Below are positions 45,894 to 54,365 of a stretch of DNA of 64,000 bases, piece after piece. A program made the translations under genes and the position numbers. The stretch is from Chitinophaga costaii (lineage in GTDB: Bacteria; Bacteroidota; Bacteroidia; Chitinophagales; Chitinophagaceae): the NCBI RefSeq assembly GCF_900094705.1, contig NZ_FMAR01000017.1:1-64000 (forward strand), read 5' to 3'. The notes beneath the pieces are model-generated. The model did not search any database, had not been told where the DNA came from, and saw only the letters and a program-made list of their open reading frames with translations. The first letter of the stretch is position 1. Every line of letters begins with the position of its first letter.

Positions 45894-47423
45894 ATGAATA
45901 AGCTCTCCCTGTTGCACGAGAAAATGTCGGCAGCCATGCTGGGTGGAGGCGAAACCCGTATTGCCTCCCAACACAAAAAAGGTAAATTAACCGCCCGCGA
46001 AAGATTGCAGTTGTTACTGGATGAAGGTTCTTTTGAAGAACTGGATATGCTGGTACATAACCGCGACAACACCACCCAGGAACAGTTTCCCGGCGACGGC
46101 GTAGTAAGCGGATACGGCACCATTCATGGCAGACTGGTTTACGTATTTTCACAGGACTTTACGGTATATGGCGGCAGTTTGTCCGAACCACATGCGCGCA
46201 AGATCTGTAAGGTGATGGACCTGGCCATGCAAAATGGGGCCCCCATCATTGGCCTGAACGACAGCGGAGGTGCCCGCATACAGGAAGGGGTGGTAAGCCT
46301 GGGCGGCTATGCCGATATCTTTTACCGCAATACCCGGGCCTCCGGCGTTATCCCCCAACTATCCGCCATCATGGGCCCCTGTGCCGGTGGCGCAGTGTAC
46401 AGTCCCGCCATTACCGACTTTATTTTAATGGTGGAAAATACCTCCTATATGTTCGTTACAGGACCGAACGTGGTAAAGACGGTGACCCATGAAAATGTAA
46501 CGGCTGAAGAACTGGGCGGCGCTGCCACCCACGCCACCAAAAGCGGCGTTACCCACTTTGCCTGCGCTAATGAAGTGGAATGCATTCAAAACCTGCAACA
46601 ACTGCTCAGTTATATTCCGCAGAACTGCGAAGAAACAGCCCCTGTATACCCCTACGAAAGCCGCGACGAGCGCCGCCCCAACCTTCATACCCTGGTGCCG
46701 GACAATCCAAACCAGCCCTATGATATGAAGGAAGTAATAGCCAGCATCGTAGACGAAGAAAGTTTCTTTGAAGTACATAAAGACTTTGCAGAAAATATTA
46801 TTGTGGGCTTTGCCCGCATGGCTGGCCGCAGTATTGGCATTGTGGCCAACCAGCCATCTATCCTGGCCGGAGTGCTGGACATACATGCCTCCGTAAAAGG
46901 CGCCCGTTTCACCCGCTTCTGCGATGCCTTTAATGTGCCGCTGCTGGTACTGGTAGATGTGCCGGGCTTCCTGCCGGGTACAGACCAGGAATGGAACGGT
47001 ATTATCAGCAACGGAGCCAAATTGCTCTACGCCCTTTGTGAAGCCACGGTACCCAAGATCACCGTAACCACGCGCAAGGCCTATGGCGGCGCTTATTGTG
47101 TAATGAATTCCAAACACATTGGTGCCGACCTGAATTTTGCCTTCCCCAACGCCGAAATCGCGGTAATGGGCCCCAAGGGCGCGGTAGAGATCATCTATAA
47201 GAAGGAGATCGATGCAGCGGAAGATCCCGAAGCCCGGATGAACGAACTGGTGGCAGAATACACCGATCAATTCGCCAACCCATACCTAGCCGCCGAAAAA
47301 GGCTACATCGATGAGGTGATCCTGCCCGAACATACCCGCACTAAACTAATTAAAGGATATAAAATGCTGGAAAATAAAGTGGTAAACATGCCGCGAAAAA
47401 AACACGGCAATATACCTTTGTAG
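45894..47423 (+). CDS. Acyl-CoA carboxylase beta (carboxyltransferase) subunit
   Basis: This 509-residue protein is a typical biotin-dependent carboxyltransferase of the propionyl-/methylmalonyl-CoA group. Landmarks include KGKLTARERLQLLLDEGSFEE, FSQDFTVYGGSLSEPHARKI, NDSGGARIQEGVVSLGGY, MGPCAGGAVYSPAITDF and VDVPGFLPGT. It moves CO2 from carboxybiotin to propionyl-CoA or a similar acyl-CoA. ATG 45894 (MNKLSLLHEK) matches the family start; ATG 45834 adds 20 unsupported residues. The biotin carboxylase and carrier subunits are not in this window, although bioB lies 2 kb downstream. Confidence 0.94.
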   Translation: MNKLSLLHEKMSAAMLGGGETRIASQHKKGKLTARERLQLLLDEGSFEELDMLVHNRDNTTQEQFPGDGVVSGYGTIHGRLVYVFSQDFTVYGGSLSEPHARKICKVMDLAMQNGAPIIGLNDSGGARIQEGVVSLGGYADIFYRNTRASGVIPQLSAIMGPCAGGAVYSPAITDFILMVENTSYMFVTGPNVVKTVTHENVTAEELGGAATHATKSGVTHFACANEVECIQNLQQLLSYIPQNCEETAPVYPYESRDERRPNLHTLVPDNPNQPYDMKEVIASIVDEESFFEVHKDFAENIIVGFARMAGRSIGIVANQPSILAGVLDIHASVKGARFTRFCDAFNVPLLVLVDVPGFLPGTDQEWNGIISNGAKLLYALCEATVPKITVTTRKAYGGAYCVMNSKHIGADLNFAFPNAEIAVMGPKGAVEIIYKKEIDAAEDPEARMNELVAEYTDQFANPYLAAEKGYIDEVILPEHTRTKLIKGYKMLENKVVNMPRKKHGNIPL

Positions 47424-47440
47424 CCTAGTCGGTCCCGGGC

Positions 47441-48280
47441 ATGCTTAGATCTGTTTTCAATTTCCTCTTATTCAGTTCCATTTACGTAGCCATTTGCGCC
47501 GTTATGGTGATCTGGCATACCAATACCCTCCTGGGCCTGCACTACCCTTCCTGTACTTACATGGGCTTTGTGTTTGCCTCCACCATTTGCAGTTATAATT
47601 TCCACTGGTGGCTTACACCTAATACCGGCGACCACTCTCACCGACTCATGTGGGGAGGACGCCATCGCCAGTTACAATTAGTCCTTGGCCTGCTTGGACT
47701 GGCATTCTCCACAGCCTTAGGCTGGCAGTTGCGCACCCACTGGATACCCATCAGCATAGCCGTATTACTCACCTTTTTATACACCGCTCCCAAACTCCCC
47801 CACCCACCTTTTGTATGGCTGCGCAAAATTGCCATTGGCAAAACACTCTTCCTGGCTTTGGTATGGACTTACGTAACCTCCCTGATGCCGGTATGGATGG
47901 CAGGCCGCAAAGCAGACCTCAACGTATGGCTGTTTGTCCTGCACCGGGTATGCTTTACCTATGCCAGTTGCATTCTTTTCGACGAGCGGGATCTGGAAGC
48001 AGACCAGCGTGCAGGCGTTCGCAGCATCATTACCTACTTGTCTGAACATAACCGCAGCAACGTGTACTACGCTGCCCTTATCGTATCTGCCGGTTGCGCG
48101 GCCATGTTATACCCTTTTGCTCCCGGACCGCTGGTGGCCATCCTCATTATACCCATCCTGGCATTGACGTTTTTAACCGGTACGGCCAAACGTAATCATT
48201 CCGACTATCTCTATTATTTCGGGCTGGACGGGCTGATCATGTTGGGACCTGTGCTGCATTTGCTGTGGAGGATGATCTAG
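47441..48280 (+). CDS. UbiA-like integral membrane protein
   Basis: This 279-residue protein has eight or so membrane segments. Residues near 185 read FDERDLEAD, resembling the second Asp-rich motif of UbiA prenyltransferases. The first motif (NDxxDxxxD) is not clear; SYNFHWW occupies a similar region. It may therefore be a UbiA-fold protein that has lost or changed activity. It starts 17 bp after the carboxylase subunit and is likely co-transcribed, but no functional link is apparent. Confidence 0.72.
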   Translation: MLRSVFNFLLFSSIYVAICAVMVIWHTNTLLGLHYPSCTYMGFVFASTICSYNFHWWLTPNTGDHSHRLMWGGRHRQLQLVLGLLGLAFSTALGWQLRTHWIPISIAVLLTFLYTAPKLPHPPFVWLRKIAIGKTLFLALVWTYVTSLMPVWMAGRKADLNVWLFVLHRVCFTYASCILFDERDLEADQRAGVRSIITYLSEHNRSNVYYAALIVSAGCAAMLYPFAPGPLVAILIIPILALTFLTGTAKRNHSDYLYYFGLDGLIMLGPVLHLLWRMI

Positions 48281-48303
48281 GGGTTTTGTATTGCGCAAAC
48301 CCT

Positions 48304-48311
48304 TACTTTTG
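48304..48311 (+). promoter_or_regulatory. Promoter -7 box (TACTTTTG) of the M42 peptidase gene
   Basis: This is a perfect TAnnTTTG match 34 bp before ATG 48346. A TTTTG stretch at 48284-48288 could be the -33 box, but the spacer (15 bp) is short. Confidence 0.4.
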
Positions 48312-48345
48312 TACGATCACTTGTAAGGCAAAATCTTTTAAGGCT

Positions 48346-49446
48346 ATGAGCAAAAAGCAAAAATCAATACTCACAGATGCTTCGCTGAAGTTTTTGAAAA
48401 AATATCTTAACAATCCCTCTCCTACCGGCTTTGAGAAGGAAGGACAAAAGTTGTGGTTAGAATACCTGAAACCCTATATCGACACCCAGATCATTGACCC
48501 CTACGGCTCCGCCATTGGGGTGATCAATCCAGATGCTCCATTTAAAGTGGTGATAGAGGCGCATGCCGACGAAATATCCTGGTTTGTAAATTACATTTCT
48601 CCGGAAGGACTGATTTATGTGATCCGCAATGGTGGCTCCGATCAGCAGATAGCCCCCTCCAAACGGGTAAATATTCACACCAAAAAAGGCATTGTAAAAG
48701 GCGTATTTGGCTGGCCGGCCATACATACCCGCCAGCGTAGCGCCGATGGTAAAGAAGTGCAACCCAAGGTAGACAACCTTTTCATCGATTGCGGTGCCCG
48801 CAACAAGCAGGAAGTGGAAGACCTGGGCATCCACGTAGGCAATGTAATTACCTTCGATGATAATTTTGAGGAACTGAATTACGATTATTATATCTGTCGC
48901 GCCATGGACAACCGCATTGGCGGTTTCATGATTGCGGAAGTGGCCCGCTTGCTGAAAGAAAAAGGTAAAACCCTGCCCTTCGGTTTGTATATCGTAAACG
49001 CCGTACAGGAAGAAGTAGGCCTGCGCGGGGCAGAAATGGTGGCCAAACGCATAAAACCGAATATCGCTATCATCACCGACGTTACCCATGATAGCACCAC
49101 CCCCATGATCAACAAAAATGTGGAAGGAGAGATCAAATGCGGCGCAGGACCCAGCATTACCTACGGACCCGCCGTACACAATATACTCCGCGACCTGATC
49201 ATCGAGGTAGCTGAAAAAGAAGAAATTCCTTTCCAGCGACATGCCGTGAGCCGCAGTACAGGCACCGATACCGATGCTTTCGCCTATTCTAACGACGGCA
49301 CGCCCTCGGCCCTCATCAGCCTCCCGCTGCGATACATGCACACCACCGTGGAAATGATCAAAAAGGACGATATTGAAAATACCATCCAGCTCATTTATCA
49401 CACCTTACTGAATATCACGCCAAAGATCAACTTAAACTATTTGTAG
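48346..49446 (+). CDS. M42-family metallo-aminopeptidase
   Basis: This 366-residue cytoplasmic enzyme cleaves N-terminal residues from peptides using two metal ions. Metal-ligand and catalytic motifs are EAHADEISW (His, Asp), RAMDNRIGG (bridging Asp), VQEEVGLRGA (catalytic Glu pair), TDVTHDS (Asp) and RYMHTTVEM (His). An early segment NNPSPTGFEKEGQKLW is also typical. Length is normal for the FrvX/PepA-glutamyl group. ATG 48346 is chosen: the longer frame from 48265 runs through the promoter box. It is monocistronic. Confidence 0.94.
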   Translation: MSKKQKSILTDASLKFLKKYLNNPSPTGFEKEGQKLWLEYLKPYIDTQIIDPYGSAIGVINPDAPFKVVIEAHADEISWFVNYISPEGLIYVIRNGGSDQQIAPSKRVNIHTKKGIVKGVFGWPAIHTRQRSADGKEVQPKVDNLFIDCGARNKQEVEDLGIHVGNVITFDDNFEELNYDYYICRAMDNRIGGFMIAEVARLLKEKGKTLPFGLYIVNAVQEEVGLRGAEMVAKRIKPNIAIITDVTHDSTTPMINKNVEGEIKCGAGPSITYGPAVHNILRDLIIEVAEKEEIPFQRHAVSRSTGTDTDAFAYSNDGTPSALISLPLRYMHTTVEMIKKDDIENTIQLIYHTLLNITPKINLNYL

Positions 49447-49635
49447 GGATATTACTACGCAAAGCCGCTGTTACACAATGCCTGGAAATAAGGAATAAAT
49501 TTTCTCATATAAATTTAATTGGCATTTGTAACCTGGGTTTTGCATCTTTACAGCCGGCAAAAGCGGTAAGCCGCTTATCCGCCTTTGTAGTTAGCACTGT
49601 TATTTTGGAAATTGTCTTTTAAAAACATTAAACAT

Positions 49636-50634
49636 ATGCAACAAGTGGAGATTCGCCACGACTGGACGTTGGATGAGATAAAAGATATCTACAACACGCC
49701 TTTACTGGAGCTTGTATACCGCGCCGCCACCGTACACCGTCAATACCAGGATATCGCCGAGGTACAGGTGTGTACACTCCTGTCTATCAAAACCGGTGGC
49801 TGTCCCGAAGACTGCGCCTATTGCCCACAGGCTGCCCGTTATAATACCGATATCAATACCCACGCCCTGATGCAGAAAGACCAGGTACTGGCCTATGCAC
49901 AGAAAGCAAAAGCAGCCGGCAGCACCCGTTTCTGCATGGGAGCCGCCTGGCGCGAAGTGCGCGACAACCGCGACTTCGACCGCGTACTGGACATGGTAAA
50001 AGGGGTAAATGAACTGGGCATGGAAGTATGCTGCACACTGGGCATGCTTACCGCCGACCAGGCCACCAAACTGGCAGATGCCGGCCTGTATGCCTACAAC
50101 CATAACCTAGACACTTCCAAAGAACATTATAGCGAAATCATTACCACCCGCACCTACGACGACCGGCTCCAGACCCTGGAAAACGTACGACAGGCGGGCG
50201 TTAGTGTATGCTGTGGCGGTATCATCGGCCTGGGCGAAACCCACGAAGACCGCATCAATATGCTGCACACCCTCAGCCACCTGCCCGCCCACCCCGATTC
50301 CGTGCCCATCAACGCACTGAGCCGCGTAAAAGGCACTCCGCTGGAAAATATGCCCAAAGTAGAGTTCTGGGACATGGTACGCATGATTGCCACCACCCGC
50401 ATACTCATGCCCAAAGCCATGGTGCGCCTCAGCGCCGGCCGCTCTGAAATGAGTATGTCCGACCAGGCCCTTTGCTTCATGGCAGGTGCCAACTCCATCT
50501 TCACCGGCGAAAAATTGCTCACCACCAGCAACCCCTCCTTCGAAGAAGATCACATGATGTTCGAACTGCTGGGCCTGAAACCCCGCGAGGCTTTCAAAAC
50601 CGAAGCCGAAGCGCTACAGGTGGAACTCCACTAA
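49636..50634 (+). CDS. bioB: Biotin synthase
   Basis: This 332-residue radical-SAM enzyme inserts sulfur into dethiobiotin, the last step of biotin synthesis. The radical-SAM cluster motif CPEDCAYC is present, along with RFCMGAAWR, YNHNLDTS, CCGGIIGLGE and RLSAGR, and the [2Fe-2S] Cys/Arg ligands are as expected. ATG 49636 was chosen over the TTG at 49612. Other bio genes are not adjacent. A possible weak promoter (TTGG 49519, 20 bp, CATCTTTA) lies upstream, and a terminator follows at 50659-50685. Confidence 0.96.
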   Translation: MQQVEIRHDWTLDEIKDIYNTPLLELVYRAATVHRQYQDIAEVQVCTLLSIKTGGCPEDCAYCPQAARYNTDINTHALMQKDQVLAYAQKAKAAGSTRFCMGAAWREVRDNRDFDRVLDMVKGVNELGMEVCCTLGMLTADQATKLADAGLYAYNHNLDTSKEHYSEIITTRTYDDRLQTLENVRQAGVSVCCGGIIGLGETHEDRINMLHTLSHLPAHPDSVPINALSRVKGTPLENMPKVEFWDMVRMIATTRILMPKAMVRLSAGRSEMSMSDQALCFMAGANSIFTGEKLLTTSNPSFEEDHMMFELLGLKPREAFKTEAEALQVELH

Positions 50635-50658
50635 TACCGCAAACCTCCACTCCTCATA

Positions 50659-50685
50659 AAGCCCGGGCAATAAAGTCCCGGGCTT
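50659..50685 (+). terminator. Terminator of bioB
   Basis: AAGCCCGGG (50659-50667) pairs perfectly with CCCGGGCTT (50677-50685) around a 9-nt loop, followed by CTTCGTTT. It starts 25 nt after the bioB stop. Confidence 0.8.
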
Positions 50686-50833
50686 CTTCGTTTAGCCTGT
50701 ATCCTGTTAGTTCAGCAGGAAACCTACCTATTCCAACATTAGCAAAATCCCCTTGTACTGCATGTTTTGCATGCCGCCCCGGGGACTTTTATTTTTAAGT
50801 AAACCATATTTCCTGACGAAGATCCACTACAGT

Positions 50834-51397
50834 ATGATTAAAAAATGGCTTCGCCTGCTAAGGCATAAAACTTCACCACCCGAAAAATCGTTTCCCCACC
50901 TCGTAAAGCAACACCTGCTGCAACAGCACCTGCAACACAACGACATTCGTACCCTGCTGGAAATAAATACCTTTCCTGGCGCAGACACTGCCGGCCACCT
51001 GCCGGGCGACCGCTTCATTGCGGCAGAAATCAGTGAAAACCTGTATGCAGCATCCCACAAAAAACCCTTTAGCCGCGCTACCGTGGAGCAGTGCTGGGGT
51101 GCCAGCCGCAAAGTATTACAGCAGCTCAGCCAGCACCTACAGCAGCCCGTGATATGCTGGCTGGATGGGCATTACAGCAGCCTGCATGAAAAGATTTGCC
51201 CCATTTTTGACCAATTGGAAATATTTTTCACCGCCGCCGGCCGCCATATTTTCCTGATCAACAATGCCGCCCGGTTTAACGGGCAAGACGGCTGGCCCGC
51301 CCTGGAATCCCTGGTGGCCTTTTTGAAAAACAAGGATTATCGCTACCGCATCTGCATACAAGATAATGTGATCGTAGCCACCGTGGCCATCCCTTAA
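50834..51397 (+). CDS. Methyltransferase-like protein with altered cofactor and metal motifs
   Basis: This 187-residue protein follows the layout of small FkbM/macrocin-O-methyltransferase-like proteins: an N-terminal strand with a Gly-containing turn (RTLLEINTFPGAD), a second acidic strand (FIAAEISENLYAAS), a GASRKVLQQL step, WLDGHYSS, and HIFLINNAARFNGQDGWP near the C-terminus. In active relatives the first loop is a Gly-rich SAM site (E-x-G-x-x-x-G) and the last motif reads IDDAR, whereas here these are INTFPG and INNAA. Catalytic activity is thus doubtful. ATG 50834 is the natural start; the longer frame from 50753 is unlikely. Confidence 0.7.
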   Translation: MIKKWLRLLRHKTSPPEKSFPHLVKQHLLQQHLQHNDIRTLLEINTFPGADTAGHLPGDRFIAAEISENLYAASHKKPFSRATVEQCWGASRKVLQQLSQHLQQPVICWLDGHYSSLHEKICPIFDQLEIFFTAAGRHIFLINNAARFNGQDGWPALESLVAFLKNKDYRYRICIQDNVIVATVAIP

Positions 51398-51403
51398 ATA
51401 GCG

Positions 51404-51434
51404 AAGACCTTTTCTGGTGTCCGGAAAAGGTCTT
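51404..51434. terminator. Hairpin terminator downstream of the methyltransferase-like gene
   Basis: AAGACCTTTTC (51404-51414) pairs with GAAAAGGTCTT (51424-51434) around a 9-nt loop. A/T-rich ends serve both strands; it lies between the convergent gene at 51397 (+) and aroQ (-). Confidence 0.7.
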
Positions 51435-51496
51435 TCAAATATAACCTGCAAGGAAAAAACACTTCATCCTATCCCCTGCTTAGCATGCCTTAAAGG

Positions 51497-51913
51497 CTAC
51501 TTATAAAAATATTGTACCCCCAGCGCATAGCCCTTCATGCCCAACCCGCAGATACTACCCACACATTTGGGCGCAATCAGCGACGTATGGCGGAAATCTT
51601 CGCGGGCATACACATTGCTGATATGCAATTCGATGACCGGCGTTTTAATGGCGGCAATCGCATCGCGGATCGCTACGGATGTATGGGTATAACCACCGGC
51701 ATTCAGCAAAATACCATCGTACGTAAAGCCCACTGCATGCAGATGATTAATCAATTCTCCCTCCACATTACTCTGGAAATAGGAGAATGTTACGTCCGGG
51801 AATTGCTGCCGCAGCGTTTCAAAATATTCTTCAAAAGAAGCATTGCCGTATATGCCCGGCTCCCGCTTGCCCAGCAAGTTCAGGTTTGGCCCATTAATAA
51901 TGGCGATCCGCAT
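51497..51913 (-). CDS. aroQ: Type II 3-dehydroquinate dehydratase
   Basis: This 138-residue enzyme catalyses 3-dehydroquinate to 3-dehydroshikimate in aromatic amino-acid synthesis. Key motifs are IINGPNLNLLGKREPGIYG (with the catalytic Arg and Tyr), FSYFQSNVEGELIN, LNAGGYTHTSVAIRDA, and ELHISNVYAREDFRHTS (catalytic His). Length is typical for the dodecameric type II enzyme. ATG 51913 starts directly at the first strand; the longer frame from 52003 has no family match. It lies downstream of ubiX on the same strand (52-bp gap). Confidence 0.96.
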   Translation of the reverse strand: MRIAIINGPNLNLLGKREPGIYGNASFEEYFETLRQQFPDVTFSYFQSNVEGELINHLHAVGFTYDGILLNAGGYTHTSVAIRDAIAAIKTPVIELHISNVYAREDFRHTSLIAPKCVGSICGLGMKGYALGVQYFYK

Positions 51914-51965
51914 AATAATAAATTGATGAAAGCAACGGGTAAAATACAAATGATTTACAACAAAC

Positions 51966-52532
51966 TCACACCCCACCGCCCCAGCGGTAGGTAGGCTGTT
52001 CAATGCCTGCCAGGTCCAGCACCCGGTCTACCACGGTACCGGCTACTTCTTCTATATCTTTTGGCTTGCTGTAAAACGAAGGGGTGGCAGGGCATATAAT
52101 GCCGCCAGCTTCCACTACAGCCGCCATATTGCGGATATGAATCAAATTATAGGGCGCTTCGCGCAATACGCAAATAAGTTTGCGCCGCTCTTTCAGCACC
52201 ACGTCGGCAGCGCGGGTCACCAGGTCGTTAGAAACCCCGCCGGCAATGCGGCCCAGCGTACCCATAGAACAGGGACAGATGATCATGGTATTGTATTGTC
52301 CCGAACCGGAGGCAAAGGGTGCCATAAAATCTTGTTGACCAAATACAGGAAAGGGAAGGTTTTCATAACTGGTATCGTCCAATTCCGTTTGCCAAACGGT
52401 ACGGGCGTTTTGGCTCATCACAACCGCCACTTTCTCCACCTGGTCTGGCACAGCGGCCAGTTTGCGCAAAAGCTGGCGGGCATAAATGGCGCCGCTGGCG
52501 CCGGTAATGGCCACTACAATTCGATGTTTCAT
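51966..52532 (-). CDS. ubiX: UbiX-type flavin prenyltransferase
   Basis: This 188-residue protein makes prenylated FMN, the cofactor of UbiD-type decarboxylases. It has the N-terminal VAITGASGAIYARQLL, the central MAPFASGSGQYNTMIICPCSMGTLGRIA motif, and late KLICVLREAPYNLIHIRNM. The length is normal. No ubiD gene is seen in the window. A consensus promoter ends only 4 nt before its ATG at 52532, so the mRNA may be leaderless. aroQ follows and may be co-transcribed. Confidence 0.94.
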   Translation of the reverse strand: MKHRIVVAITGASGAIYARQLLRKLAAVPDQVEKVAVVMSQNARTVWQTELDDTSYENLPFPVFGQQDFMAPFASGSGQYNTMIICPCSMGTLGRIAGGVSNDLVTRAADVVLKERRKLICVLREAPYNLIHIRNMAAVVEAGGIICPATPSFYSKPKDIEEVAGTVVDRVLDLAGIEQPTYRWGGGV

Positions 52533-52536
52533 GCGG

Positions 52537-52566
52537 CAAAGGTAGAGACTTCGGCTAAAACAGCAA
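52537..52566 (-). promoter_or_regulatory. Promoter of ubiX, implying a leaderless mRNA
   Basis: On the minus strand TTG (52564-52566), a 19-bp spacer and TACCTTTG (52537-52544) match the consensus. The -7 box ends 4 nt before the ATG. The -33 box overlaps one arm of the terminator at 52565-52591. Confidence 0.6.
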
Positions 52567-52591
52567 TGCCTTCGCGGTGGGCGAAGGCATT
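52565..52591 (-). terminator. Terminator downstream of the interrupted gene
   Basis: AATGCCTTCGC (52565-52575) pairs perfectly with GCGAAGGCATT (52581-52591) around a 5-nt loop. On the minus strand it starts 11 nt after the stop at 52603 and is followed by GCTGTTTTAGC, a short U-run. Confidence 0.65.
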
Positions 52592-52602
52592 GAACAGTAA
52601 GA

Positions 52603-53679
52603 TTATGGCCGGAAATAAATATCTACTTCTGTTGGATCAACCACTACCGTATGTTGGCCAATGTCGGTAACAACATTGACAGGAAGCCATGACAGGAGGA
52701 ATGGTGGTGGCGGTGGTGGGGCATTACCTCTGGTCCGTGGAGGCATTACGATTGGCCCTGTCTGAAACGGAATAACACCGACTTCCACCATCTTGAACAC
52801 TCTATCCGGAGGATAATCCGTTGACACTTGCATAGAATACGCCTCCATTGTTTCAAAAACGTATTGAAGTAATGGCACATTATAAACAAATATTCCATTA
52901 CCAGGGAATCTTCCTACGAATGAACCACCATTAGCATTTGTTCCCCGGTACGTAAAACCAGCGTTTGCATTGTAAAGTCCCGCAATGGTCCCCGGTTGCT
53001 GCGATATAGAAGATTAAAGGTACATGCCGGGAGTTACGGTATTAGCCTCCCCATATTAGGCATCGCAGCCTTGGCAGCTTGCATACCAACTCGCAATTGT
53101 CCAGTAGTTACCTCCGAAGCGGCCATTAGATCCAAACTGCAATACAGGCTGAAAGATATGTGACGTAGCGGTAATGCCGTCCTGTAATCCTTCGAAAAGA
53201 TACAATAACTGATTGTGATAAGTGGTAGGATTATTAGGCACTATAAAATTTGTACCAAAAAATCTAACCGGAACAGTAGTAGCATTTTGTGCGTAAGTGA
53301 TCCAGCCAGAACCCAATCCAGGAGAAGTTACTGCGCGTTGAACATTTTCAGCAGATCCTGTTTTCTTTGAAAAGGCTGCGCTGATCGATGCATCTACTTT
53401 AACCGGAGTTTGTACGCCAAAATCCTTCGATAGCTTCCTAGTTTTGGCATCCACCATTTGCAACCTGTTATCACTGTAGGAAAGTGAATAACCTTGGTCG
53501 ATTTTATGGACTTTTGATTTTGGCAATACGCCAAAGGGAGTAACCATCAAACTATCTGATAAGTTCGCAACTGATAAAAGGTCGGAAAAATTAGAACGAG
53601 CTGCATCTTTTTTACTACATCCAGTAAAGGAAATTAAAAAGCAGGCGAACAGGGCTGCAAGGGTCACAACATTTTTCAT
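52603..53679 (-). pseudogene. Secreted lipoprotein gene interrupted by two in-frame TAA codons
   Basis: One minus-strand frame runs from ATG 53679 to the stop at 52603 (358 codons) and is broken only by TAA at 53056-53058 and TAA at 53014-53016; there is no frameshift. Before the first stop the product has a lipoprotein signal (SFTGC) and WITYAQN, QLLYLFEGLQDGI, IFQPVLQFGSNG, GGNYWTIASWYASCQGC. After the stops the frame continues with LLQYVFETMEAYS, a proline-rich stretch and VTDIGQHTVVV, EVDIYF. These two halves look like consecutive parts of one family of exported proteins. Both stops could come from CAA (Gln) by C to T change. No start codon serves the second half. Nonsense-mutated pseudogene is the simplest reading. 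Confidence 0.75.
53056..53679 (-). CDS. N-terminal product of the interrupted lipoprotein gene
   Basis: If translation stops at the first TAA, a 207-residue lipoprotein is made (signal MKNVVTLAALFACFLISFTGC). It lacks about 150 C-terminal residues, including the region ending in EVDIYFRP. A good promoter lies upstream at 53714-53744, so the gene may still be transcribed. Whether the shortened protein is stable is unknown. Confidence 0.6.
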   Translation of the reverse strand: MKNVVTLAALFACFLISFTGCSKKDAARSNFSDLLSVANLSDSLMVTPFGVLPKSKVHKIDQGYSLSYSDNRLQMVDAKTRKLSKDFGVQTPVKVDASISAAFSKKTGSAENVQRAVTSPGLGSGWITYAQNATTVPVRFFGTNFIVPNNPTTYHNQLLYLFEGLQDGITATSHIFQPVLQFGSNGRFGGNYWTIASWYASCQGCDA

Positions 53680-53713
53680 AATGAGGTTTTAAACAAAACA
53701 ATAAAATACCTAA

Positions 53714-53744
53714 TAAAGATACAACGTGGAAATAACTAAACAAA
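53714..53744 (-). promoter_or_regulatory. Promoter of the interrupted lipoprotein gene
   Basis: On the minus strand TTTG (53741-53744), a 19-bp spacer and TATCTTTA (53714-53721) fit the consensus with one mismatch. The leader would be about 30 nt. Confidence 0.5.
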
Positions 53745-53802
53745 AAATAATGCTCACCATTTAATATAAATAATGGTGAGCAATCCTAAATTAATTTGTA
53801 TT

Positions 53803-54207
53803 CTAGTTAGTTCGTACCACTACGATCTTCACCGGGATATCAAAATTGGGGGGGTCAAATGTACCACCAGCCAAAGCCGTCACATCCACGGTAACAGTTC
53901 CTGCGGAATGATATACTGCAAATACATAATTGCCATAAGTCAACGGTATTTGATCATAAGTTTGATGATTATTGTCCAGTGAAAGATACGCCAATACTGC
54001 GCCATTCTGGAGAACGTCATCATCTATTTCAGGTACAGTAAACGAGGCTGTATATTCCGTTTTATCGGAGGAGGCATCCCAGGTTCCAGCTTGAATACTT
54101 GAAAGTACCGTAGTTGCATTATTTACAACCTGTGTTACTTCCGTTTTCTTACAGGCGGAGAAGGTTAGGGCAGACAATAATGCCACAGCAGTCAGAACTC
54201 TTTTCAT
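53803..54207 (-). CDS. Small lipoprotein of unknown function
   Basis: This 134-residue protein has a lipoprotein signal (MKRVLTAVALLSALTFSAC, Cys19). The mature part is beta-rich (ASFTVPEIDDD, AVLAYLSLD, NYVFAVYHSAGTVTVDVTAL). It is a typical small outer-membrane or periplasmic lipoprotein of this phylum with no assignable role. A promoter with TTTG, 21 bp and TACTTTCA lies upstream. It is on the same strand as the interrupted lipoprotein gene, but each has its own promoter. Confidence 0.78.
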   Translation of the reverse strand: MKRVLTAVALLSALTFSACKKTEVTQVVNNATTVLSSIQAGTWDASSDKTEYTASFTVPEIDDDVLQNGAVLAYLSLDNNHQTYDQIPLTYGNYVFAVYHSAGTVTVDVTALAGGTFDPPNFDIPVKIVVVRTN

Positions 54208-54230
54208 GAGGGTTTATTATTTATAAGTGA

Positions 54231-54263
54231 TGAAAGTACAGTTGTGTTAAGTTCCTTTACAAA
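54231..54263 (-). promoter_or_regulatory. Promoter of the 53803-54207 lipoprotein gene
   Basis: On the minus strand TTTG (54260-54263), a 21-bp spacer and TACTTTCA (54231-54238), one mismatch to TAnnTTTG. The leader would be about 20 nt. Confidence 0.5.
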
Positions 54264-54365
54264 ACGTGATCCAATTTTCGGGGAGAGAAGCAGTTTTTAC
54301 ACCGCATTGTTAACCTTCGGTATAAGTGGTTTCCTGTTGATTGGAATGGCGCCATGCCTATATAA

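Noticed and set aside
46425..47270. 281-residue minus-strand frame
   Set aside because: It is antisense to the carboxyltransferase gene; composition follows the codon pattern of that gene.
48457..49401. 314-residue minus-strand frame
   Set aside because: It is the shadow of the M42 peptidase gene, whose catalytic motifs are all in the plus frame.
49540..49635. Riboswitch or BirA operator before bioB
   Set aside because: No conserved aptamer core or clear 12-16-12 palindrome was found in the upstream region.
52603..52878. Independent 91-residue gene starting at GTG 52878
   Set aside because: The frame extends upstream without a start to the TAA at 53014-53016 and matches the tail of the interrupted lipoprotein.
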